Positions 1 to 5,164 of a stretch of 16,160 bases of DNA are shown one piece after another. Position numbers and translations under genes: made by a program. The notes beneath the pieces are model-generated. The model made no database searches. It worked only from the letters and a program-made list of their open reading frames with translations, and had not been told where the DNA came from. This stretch comes from an uncultured Carnobacteriaceae bacterium. Lineage in GTDB: Bacteria > Bacillota > Bacilli > Lactobacillales > Aerococcaceae. Numbering within the stretch: position 1 is the first letter of the stretch; each line of letters begins with the position of its first letter. The stretch spans positions 1 through 16,160 of the forward strand of contig CALHVK010000109.1 of the NCBI GenBank assembly GCA_938039195.1, in the 5' to 3' direction.

Positions 1-40
1 TAATATAATGGATGTTGGCCTTTTTGTATACACTAAAATA

Positions 41-67
41 GGGTTGGTGGAAAATATCCATCAACCC
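41..67. repeat. 11-bp inverted repeat (hairpin) upstream of nanE
   Basis: GGGTTGGTGGA at 41-51 pairs with TCCATCAACCC at 57-67, with one G-T wobble and a 5-nt loop. No T-run follows it on the plus strand, so it is a poor intrinsic terminator in that direction. It lies about 90 bp upstream of the nanE promoter. It could be an operator, part of the 3' end of an upstream transcript, or an RNA hairpin. Its function is unknown. Confidence 0.5.
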
Positions 68-118
68 TAAAAATTATAGAACCGTAATTTCTATAAAGGA
101 TGGATGGAGTCGTATTTT

Positions 119-181
119 CTACCTTATCCTGAAAGTAGTTACTAAAAATAATCGTAATATTGAAAATGTTTTCTAAGGTAG
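119..181. repeat. 8-bp inverted repeat flanking the nanE promoter
   Basis: CTACCTTA at 119-126 is the exact reverse complement of TAAGGTAG at 174-181. The right copy lies in the spacer of the nanE promoter, directly before the -10 element. The arms are 47 bp apart, so a looped operator pair is possible. The protein that might bind is unknown; the nearby RpiR-type regulator is one candidate. Chance occurrence is not excluded. Confidence 0.3.
160..174. promoter_or_regulatory. cre box (CcpA operator) over the nanE -35
   Basis: TTGAAAATGTTTTCT matches the consensus WTGAAARCGYTTTCW at 14 of 15 positions; only the central C is replaced by T. It covers the -35 hexamer, a position where CcpA-HPr(Ser-P) binding would block RNA polymerase. 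This predicts repression of nanE and the PTS permease by preferred sugars. Confidence 0.65.
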
Positions 182-188
182 GTATACT
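160..188 (+). promoter_or_regulatory. sigma-A promoter of nanE
   Basis: TTGAAA at 160-165 (-35) and TATACT at 183-188 (-10) are separated by exactly 17 bp. Transcription would start near 194-196, leaving a leader of about 35 nt before the nanE start. This is a clear, strong promoter for the nanE-EIIBC unit. Confidence 0.8.
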
Positions 189-228
189 AAAAATGTAAGG
201 GTTTTACTAAAATAGAAGGAGGCTGTTT

Positions 229-915
229 ATGAGATTACAAGGTCAATTAATTGTATCATGCCAAGCATTGCCGCATGAACCATTACATAGTGATTATATT
301 ATGGCTCGTATGGCAGTTGCTGCACAGGAAGGAGGAGCGAAAGGAATTCGTGCCAATTCAGTAATTGACATCAAAGCGATTAAAGAGGCTGTCGATTTAC
401 CAGTTATTGGAATTATTAAACGTGATTATGAAGATGCCGACGTCTTTATTACCGCTACGATGAAGGAAATTGACGAATTGATGACGGTGAAACCAGAGAT
501 TATTGCTCTGGATGCCACTACATCTACTCGTCCAAATGGACAAACGCTTGATGATTTCTACCATGAAATCAGAGCGAAATATCCAGAACAATTACTGATG
601 GCAGACTGTTCAACAGTAGAAGAAATGATTCATGCTGATGAACTCGGTTTTGATTTTATCGGAAGTACTTTAGTAGGATATACAAAACAAAGTAAAGGTG
701 ACAAAATTGAAGAAAATGACTTTGAAATCTTGAGAACAGTTCTAGAACAAATCAAACATCCACTTATTGCAGAAGGCAATATCGATACACCTGAAAAGGT
801 AAAACGTGTGCTTGAGTTAGGCGCGTATAGTGTCGTTGTCGGTTCAGCGATTACTCGTCCACAACTCATCACGAAAAAATTTGTTGATGCCATTCAACAA
901 GTAGAAAAAGATTAA
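229..915 (+). CDS. nanE: N-acetylmannosamine-6-phosphate 2-epimerase
   Basis: NanE interconverts ManNAc-6-P and GlcNAc-6-P in the cytoplasm, a step in sialic acid and N-acetylmannosamine use. The 228-residue protein has the usual length of this TIM-barrel family. Visible signatures are GIIKRDY with the likely catalytic Lys64, MADCST with Asp126, IAEGN with Glu182, and a C-terminal phosphate-binding GAYSVVVGSAITRP segment. The start at 229 is fixed by the strong ribosome binding site GAAGGAGG at 215-222. It is first in a unit with the PTS EIIBC gene. No sialic acid lyase (nanA) or ManNAc kinase (nanK) is visible, so its substrate may come directly from PTS import. The cre box at its promoter predicts carbon catabolite repression. 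The family assignment is secure. Confidence 0.95.
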   Translation: MRLQGQLIVSCQALPHEPLHSDYIMARMAVAAQEGGAKGIRANSVIDIKAIKEAVDLPVIGIIKRDYEDADVFITATMKEIDELMTVKPEIIALDATTSTRPNGQTLDDFYHEIRAKYPEQLLMADCSTVEEMIHADELGFDFIGSTLVGYTKQSKGDKIEENDFEILRTVLEQIKHPLIAEGNIDTPEKVKRVLELGAYSVVVGSAITRPQLITKKFVDAIQQVEKD

Positions 916-950
916 ACATCACTGATTTAAAGTTTAAGGGGGAAAACCAC

Positions 951-1088
951 ATGTTTAAATTTTTACAAAAAAATTGGGAAGGCCTTTATGTTGCCGATTG
1001 CCATTTTACCGGCAGCAGGTTTGTTATTAGGGATTGGTGGAGCTTTATCCAACCCGGTAACAGTAGCCACATATCCTGTATTAAATAA
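951..1088 (+). other. apparent original start of the EIIBC gene, out of frame because of an extra A
   Basis: ATG at 951 follows a good ribosome binding site (AAGGGGGA, 936-943). It encodes MFKFLQK and then leaves the permease frame at a run of seven A residues (967-973), ending at TAA 1086-1088. With six A residues the reading would be MFKFLQKIGKAF followed directly by the permease start MLPIAILP. That is the standard N-terminal leader helix of glucose-family EIIC proteins. So 951 is the ancestral start, and a +1 insertion separates it from the rest. Possible explanations are a homopolymer sequencing error, a real mutation, or slippage at the A run. Confidence 0.75.
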
Positions 1089-2457
1089 TGACGTATTACA
1101 AGCCATCTTTAAAGTAATGAGCCAAGCAGGGGAAGTTATCTTTGCAAACCTTTCACTTCTTCTCTGTGTGGGCTTATGTATTGGTTTAGCAAAACGTGAC
1201 AAAGGGACTGCAGCGCTTGCTGGGGTAACTGGTTACTTAGTAATGACAGCAACTATCAAAGCTCTTGTAGGATTATACATGGGTAAAGATGCTTCAATTG
1301 ATACTGGGGTTATTGGTGCTCTCGTGGTAGGTGCAATTACAGTTTGGTTGCATAACCGTTATAACAACATTCAGTTGCCACAAGTATTAGGATTCTTTGG
1401 TGGTAGCCGTTTTGTACCAATCGTAACTTCATTTGCATCTATCTTTATTGGAGCTATCTTCTTCGTAGTATGGCCACCATTCCAACAATTATTAGTTTCA
1501 ACTGGTGGATATATCTCACAAGCAGGTCCTATTGGTACATTCTTATATGGATTCTTAATGCGTTTATGTGGTGCAGTCGGATTACACCATATGATTTATC
1601 CAATGTTCTGGTATACAGAATTAGGTGGAGTTGAAGTTGTAGCTGGTCAAACAATTGCAGGGGCTCAAAAAATCTTCTTTGCTCAATTGGCAGATCCTAA
1701 CCACGTAGGTTTATTTACTGAAGGAACTCGTTTCTTCGCTGGTCGTTTCTCAACAATGATGTTCGGTCTTCCAGCTGCCTGCTTAGCAATGTATCACTGT
1801 GTACCAAAAGATCGTCGTAAAAAATATGCAGGTTTATTCTTAGGGGTTGCATTAACTTCATTCATTACAGGGATTACAGAACCAATCGAGTTCATGTTCT
1901 TATTCGTAAGTCCAGTATTATATGTTGTTCACGCATTCCTTGATGGGGTAAGTTTCTTCATTGCAGATATTTTGAATATCTCAATCGGTAATACATTCTC
2001 TGGTGGGGTGATTGACTTCACATTATTCGGGGTATTACAAGGTAACGATAAGACAAACTGGTTATTACAAATTCCATTCGGTTTAATCTGGAGTGGTCTA
2101 TACTATGTAGTATTCAGATGGTTCATCACTCAATTTAACGTAGCAACTCCTGGTCGTCTTGAAGATTCTTTAGAATTAGATGACAAACCAGTTGTTGAAA
2201 CACGTGACAGCTTGAAACAAGACAGCGTTCGTATTATCGAAGCTTTAGGTGGAGCAGAAAATATTGAAGACGTGGATGCTTGTATCACTCGTCTACGTGT
2301 TTCTGTTAAAGAGGTTGATAAAGTTAATAAACAAACGTTGAAAGACATCGGTGCGGTAGATGTTCTTGAAGTAAAAGGTGGTATTCAAGCCATTTACGGT
2401 GCGAAAGCAATTCTTTATAAGAACAATATTAATGAAATTTTAGGTGTAGACGACTAG
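988..2457 (+). CDS. PTS sugar permease EIIBC, glucose/N-acetylglucosamine family
   Basis: This is a membrane PTS permease that imports and phosphorylates a sugar. The EIIC domain covers about residues 1-370 and is rich in hydrophobic segments. It includes the family motifs HHMIYPMFWYTELGG (His200-His201 region) and GITEP (295-299). The EIIB domain covers about 405-489, with the phosphorylated cysteine in DACITRLR at Cys432. There is no fused EIIA; a separate EIIA is encoded at 3414. The open frame given here begins at an internal ATG with GGGAAGG at 976-982. The expected leader from ATG 951 is out of frame by one base (see the entry at 951). The protein from 988 would lack about 12 N-terminal residues. 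Next to nanE, ManNAc is the favoured substrate; GlcNAc or glucose are alternatives. The family is certain and the substrate is inferred. Confidence 0.9.
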   Translation: MLPIAILPAAGLLLGIGGALSNPVTVATYPVLNNDVLQAIFKVMSQAGEVIFANLSLLLCVGLCIGLAKRDKGTAALAGVTGYLVMTATIKALVGLYMGKDASIDTGVIGALVVGAITVWLHNRYNNIQLPQVLGFFGGSRFVPIVTSFASIFIGAIFFVVWPPFQQLLVSTGGYISQAGPIGTFLYGFLMRLCGAVGLHHMIYPMFWYTELGGVEVVAGQTIAGAQKIFFAQLADPNHVGLFTEGTRFFAGRFSTMMFGLPAACLAMYHCVPKDRRKKYAGLFLGVALTSFITGITEPIEFMFLFVSPVLYVVHAFLDGVSFFIADILNISIGNTFSGGVIDFTLFGVLQGNDKTNWLLQIPFGLIWSGLYYVVFRWFITQFNVATPGRLEDSLELDDKPVVETRDSLKQDSVRIIEALGGAENIEDVDACITRLRVSVKEVDKVNKQTLKDIGAVDVLEVKGGIQAIYGAKAILYKNNINEILGVDD

Positions 2458-2477
2458 TCAGTTAAAACACCTTTGTA

Positions 2478-2517
2478 GATGGACTGGTTGTAAAAATCGG
2501 TCCATCTTTTATTTTTT
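2478..2517 (+). terminator. intrinsic terminator after the EIIBC gene
   Basis: A 12-bp stem (2478-2489 with 2495-2506, two G-T wobbles) and a 5-nt loop are followed by TTTTATTTTTT. It separates the nanE-EIIBC unit from the regulator-EIIA unit. Confidence 0.85.
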
Positions 2518-2547
2518 GAAAAAAGGCAAAATCTTTTTAGAAACCTG

Positions 2548-2556
2548 TGCTATAAT
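2548..2556 (+). promoter_or_regulatory. extended -10 promoter of the rpiR-family gene
   Basis: TGCTATAAT is a perfect extended -10 (TGn plus TATAAT, 2551-2556). No good -35 lies 16-18 bp upstream. It sits 30 bp before the regulator start and directly after the terminator, so the regulator and EIIA form their own unit. No cre box is seen here. Confidence 0.7.
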
Positions 2557-2585
2557 GAAGGTAACAATGCAAAGGGGAAAAGCAG

Positions 2586-3401
2586 ATGTTGTCATTTGAG
2601 AAAAAAGTAGCGCCGATGATTGAATCGATTTATGATACGTTGACGCCGATTGAAAAAACGATTGCGAAATATTTCTTGGGTGTGATTCCAGAAAATGAAT
2701 CGTTATCCGCACAGGAAGTATCCAAGAGATTATTTGTATCGATTCCATCCTTAACACGCTTTGCTCAAAAGTGTGGCTATAAAGGATATCGGCAGTTCAT
2801 TTATGATTATCAAAAGGGGAAGCAAGAAGAGACAAACTTGCATAATGATTTAACCAAAATTGTGTTAGACGATTATGCAGACCTCTTAACGAAATCCTTC
2901 TCCCTCATCAATGAAGCACAGCTGATTCATGTGTGTGACATGCTCAGCAAGGCTAAGCGCGTGTATATCTACGGGCAAGGAAGCTCCGGGTTAGCAGCCT
3001 TAGAGATGAAGTTTAGGTTTATGCGACTCGGGATGATTTGTGAGGCGATTACGGATTTACATACAATGCTCATGAACCGCGTATTAGTCGATGAAGATTG
3101 CCTTGTGATTGGAATAACGGTATCGGCCAACGAAAGTGTTGTGAATGCCGTGAATATCGCTAAGCTTCAAGGAGCAAAAACGGTTCTTATTACCTCTAAG
3201 AAGAGCGAAGAGTTGCAACAGGATTGTGACGAGTTAGTGCTCATCGCGATGAAGAATGCCTTAGAGCAAGGAACGACCATTACACCGCAATTCCCAGTTC
3301 TTGTCATTGTCGATATTTTATATAGTTACTACAAGGAAATCGATAAGGAACGCAAACGCTCGATTTTCTCAAATACATTACATGCCATTCAACCAGAATA
3401 A
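2586..3401 (+). CDS. RpiR/MurR-family transcriptional regulator (HTH plus SIS domain)
   Basis: This is a 271-residue sugar-phosphate-responsive DNA-binding protein. Residues about 1-77 form the RpiR-type helix-turn-helix domain, with LSAQEVSKRLFVSIPSLTRFA around 40-60. Residues about 125-245 form a SIS sugar-phosphate isomerase fold, opening with VYIYGQGSSGLAALEMK; the glycine/serine loop at 130-135 would bind the phosphate. The ribosome binding site AAAGGGGAA (2571-2579) supports ATG 2586. Placed between the EIIBC and EIIA genes, it is the obvious local regulator, probably sensing ManNAc-6-P or GlcNAc-6-P. Whether it activates or represses cannot be told. The family call is secure and the effector is inference. 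Confidence 0.9.
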   Translation: MLSFEKKVAPMIESIYDTLTPIEKTIAKYFLGVIPENESLSAQEVSKRLFVSIPSLTRFAQKCGYKGYRQFIYDYQKGKQEETNLHNDLTKIVLDDYADLLTKSFSLINEAQLIHVCDMLSKAKRVYIYGQGSSGLAALEMKFRFMRLGMICEAITDLHTMLMNRVLVDEDCLVIGITVSANESVVNAVNIAKLQGAKTVLITSKKSEELQQDCDELVLIAMKNALEQGTTITPQFPVLVIVDILYSYYKEIDKERKRSIFSNTLHAIQPE

Positions 3402-3413
3402 GGAGACGATAAA

Positions 3414-3908
3414 ATGTTTGGATTTTTTAAAAAGAATCAAGTAGAAAAAGAAGTACCAGTATTTGCACTGGCAGGTGGAGAAATTGTTCCCATTACTACA
3501 GTGAACGATCCAGTGTTTGCAGGTAAAATGATGGGGGATGGGTTTGCAGTCATTCCTTCAAGTGGTGTGATTACTTCTCCCGTGAAAGGGGAAGTAGTGA
3601 ATGTCTTTCCAACACTTCACGCTGTAGGCATTCAAACTACTGGCGGATTAGAAGTACTCGTTCATATGGGGATTGATACTGTTGAATTGAAAGGCGGACC
3701 TTTTGACACGACAGTAACGGTTGGTCAAAAGGTGGATGAACATACAGTGTTATCTACAGTGGACCTAGAAGCGTTAAAAGAAGCCGGTAAAGATACTGCG
3801 ATGATGGTTCTGTTTACGAATATGGATAAAGTAGAATCCATTTCGATTGCAACAGAAGGAATGGTTTCAGGAAAAGCAGAAGTAGGGAAAGTAACGTTAA
3901 AAGCGTAA
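3414..3908 (+). CDS. PTS EIIA component, glucose family (Crr-like)
   Basis: This is a 164-residue soluble phosphocarrier that passes phosphate from HPr to an EIIB domain. The typical beta-sandwich pattern is present, with GDGFAVIPSSGVITSPVKGEV at about 41-61. It has the two active-site histidines: His69 in PTLHAVGI, and the phosphorylated His84 in EVLVHMGIDTVELKG. The start has AAGGAGA at 3400-3406, overlapping the end of the upstream stop codon, and lies 12 bp after the regulator. Because the EIIBC at 988 has no EIIA domain, this is its probable partner. It may also serve other permeases of the glucose family that lack EIIA. Confidence 0.92.
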   Translation: MFGFFKKNQVEKEVPVFALAGGEIVPITTVNDPVFAGKMMGDGFAVIPSSGVITSPVKGEVVNVFPTLHAVGIQTTGGLEVLVHMGIDTVELKGGPFDTTVTVGQKVDEHTVLSTVDLEALKEAGKDTAMMVLFTNMDKVESISIATEGMVSGKAEVGKVTLKA

Positions 3909-3920
3909 TGAAATCAAAAT

Positions 3921-3957
3921 AACCTCCGCTCAAACTTGAGCGGAGGTTTTCGTTTGG
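3921..3957. terminator. terminator between the convergent EIIA gene and lexA
   Basis: A GC-rich 12-13-bp perfect stem (AACCTCCGCTCAA with TTGAGCGGAGGTT, 3921-3948) has T-rich DNA on its plus-strand exit side and TTATTTTGATTT on the minus-strand exit side. It lies between two gene ends, 12 bp past the EIIA stop and about 10 bp past the lexA stop, so it probably works in both directions. Confidence 0.85.
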
Positions 3958-3958
3958 T

Positions 3959-4582
3959 TTAGAAAATACGACTGCGATATAAGCTAACGACTTTCCCTAA
4001 AATCGTACAGTTCGGTAAGATGATAGGGTCCATCGTGTCATTTTCTGGCTCTAGGCGTACATGGTCGCTTTCGAGATAGAATCTCTTACAAGTTGCAGTG
4101 TCTTCTTCGGTCATCGCAATGACGATTTCACCGTTTGAGGCAGTTGATTGTTTACGGACAATGACAGAATCGCCATCAAAGATACCAGCATTAATCATAC
4201 TGTCTCCTTTAATACGAAGCATGAATAAATCATCTGCATCGTTTTGTAATTCTGGTGGGATTGGGAAGAAGTCACTTGCTTCTTCTACAGCAAGAATTGG
4301 TTCACCGGCTGTAACCACACCAAGCATTGGAATGGCTGTTGATTTAGCGCCAATTGCTTTTAGACCGGCCATCGTTAATTCAATGGCACGTGGCTTACTT
4401 GGGTCACGTTGAATTAAGCCGTTTTTCTCAAGTCTTGATAAGTGACCATGAACGGTTGAAGTCGAAGAAAGCTGAACGGCGTTACAAATTTCACGCACTG
4501 TTGGCGGATAACCGTGCTCTTGAACTTCTTTATAAATAAATTGTAATACATCTAATTGTCTAGAATCTTTTAAATTTGTCAT
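3959..4582 (-). CDS. lexA: LexA, SOS response repressor
   Basis: LexA represses DNA-damage genes and cleaves itself when RecA filaments form. Starting at 4582 the protein has 207 residues, normal for the family. An N-terminal winged helix (about 1-70, with TVREICNAVQLSSTSTVHGHL) is followed by an S24 peptidase domain. The cleavage site is Ala92-Gly93 in VTAGEP, and the catalytic dyad is Ser128 (GDSMI) and Lys166 (ATCKRFY). An in-frame ATG at 4636 would add 18 residues, but it has no ribosome binding site and lies inside the LexA box. ATG 4582 follows AAAGAAGGAG at 4591-4600 and gives the usual MTNLKDSRQL-type start. A LexA box overlapping its promoter predicts autoregulation. Confidence 0.96.
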   Translation of the reverse strand: MTNLKDSRQLDVLQFIYKEVQEHGYPPTVREICNAVQLSSTSTVHGHLSRLEKNGLIQRDPSKPRAIELTMAGLKAIGAKSTAIPMLGVVTAGEPILAVEEASDFFPIPPELQNDADDLFMLRIKGDSMINAGIFDGDSVIVRKQSTASNGEIVIAMTEEDTATCKRFYLESDHVRLEPENDTMDPIILPNCTILGKVVSLYRSRIF

Positions 4583-4606
4583 CGGAACATCTCCTTCTTT
4601 GAGACT

Positions 4607-4636
4607 AGTGTAACACACTTTGCAAACAGAAATCAA
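4607..4636 (-). promoter_or_regulatory. promoter of lexA
   Basis: On the minus strand, TTGATT (4636-4631) and TACACT (4612-4607) are spaced by 18 bp. The -35 overlaps the end of the LexA box at 4634-4647, the geometry expected for autorepression. Confidence 0.6.
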
Positions 4637-4647
4637 ACAAATGTTCG
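4634..4647. promoter_or_regulatory. LexA (SOS) box
   Basis: CAAACAAATGTTCG matches the Firmicute LexA consensus CGAAC-N4-GTTCG with one mismatch (A for G at position 2). It lies between the divergent lexA and ynzC genes and overlaps the lexA -35. It may also affect the ynzC promoter, whose -10 is about 40 bp to the right. Confidence 0.75.
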
Positions 4648-4684
4648 CATGTTAGTCATATTTTTATGAAAAAGTTTTGTCTCG

Positions 4685-4693
4685 TGATACACT
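4685..4693 (+). promoter_or_regulatory. extended -10 promoter of ynzC
   Basis: TGATACACT is a TGn-TACACT extended -10 about 30 bp before the ynzC start; the -35 region is weak. Its surroundings (GTGATACACTAG) closely match the lexA -10 on the other strand (GTGTTACACTAG). Confidence 0.5.
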
Positions 4694-4725
4694 AGGAGAC
4701 GAAACGAAGGAAAGGAATGACAAAC

Positions 4726-4974
4726 ATGTTATCACCAGAAAAGATTAATCGTATTAATGAATTAGCAAGAAAGAAAAAAGAAGGAAAACTCACTCCAACG
4801 GAAGAAAAGGAACAACAACTCTTGCGCCAAGAGTATTTAGAAGCTTTTCGTGGAGGCATGCGTAATCATATCGAGGGGCTAAAAGTAGTCGATAATGAGG
4901 GCAATGACGTTACTCCTGACAAACTAAAAGCAATCCAAAAGGAAAAAGGATTGCATAACCGAGACGCAGAATAG
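4726..4974 (+). CDS. ynzC: DUF896/YnzC-family small protein
   Basis: This is a small charged cytoplasmic protein of the DUF896 family, whose function is not established. Conserved features are a helical hairpin rich in Lys/Glu with KINRINELARKKKEGKLT, then EKEQQLLRQEYLEAFR, and a tail with VVDNEGNDVTPDKLKAIQ. The frame is open from ATG 4717 (85 residues). ATG 4726 (82 residues) is preferred because family members begin MLS-like, directly before the KINRINEL helix. The purine-rich GAAGGAAAGG at 4706-4715 could serve either start. In Bacillus subtilis ynzC belongs to the SOS-controlled yneA-yneB-ynzC operon beside lexA. Here yneA and yneB are absent and ynzC faces lexA directly. A terminator follows it. 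Confidence 0.85.
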   Translation: MLSPEKINRINELARKKKEGKLTPTEEKEQQLLRQEYLEAFRGGMRNHIEGLKVVDNEGNDVTPDKLKAIQKEKGLHNRDAE

Positions 4975-4981
4975 AGGTGAG

Positions 4982-5010
4982 AAGGCTGAATATTTCAGCC
5001 TTTTTATTTT
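4982..5010 (+). terminator. intrinsic terminator after ynzC
   Basis: AAGGCTGAA (4982-4990) and TTCAGCCTT (4994-5002) form a perfect 9-bp stem with a 3-nt loop, followed by TTTTTATTTT. Confidence 0.85.
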
Positions 5011-5088
5011 GCCAAATATGCTGAATTCATGAAAGAAATATGGTGTTTGCAAGGGGTTACTATCTTTTATTTATCATAAAAATAACGG

Positions 5089-5117
5089 TTGCAAAAGGCC
5101 CAATAGCTTAGTAAAAT
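5089..5117 (+). promoter_or_regulatory. sigma-A promoter of tkt
   Basis: TTGCAA (5089-5094) and TAAAAT (5112-5117) are spaced by 17 bp. Transcription would start near 5124, about 40 nt before the tkt start. Confidence 0.75.
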
Positions 5118-5164
5118 AGAAGAGTAAGTTCCAGTACGGAAAACAAATTTTAAGGAGTGATTGT

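Noticed and set aside
630..893. Minus-strand open frame within nanE
   Set aside because: It overlaps the well-supported nanE gene completely and shows no start signals or recognisable motifs.
4583..4636. Longer LexA start at 4636
   Set aside because: It would place the start inside the LexA box and upstream of the lexA promoter. The ATG at 4582 has a strong ribosome binding site and the normal LexA N-terminus.
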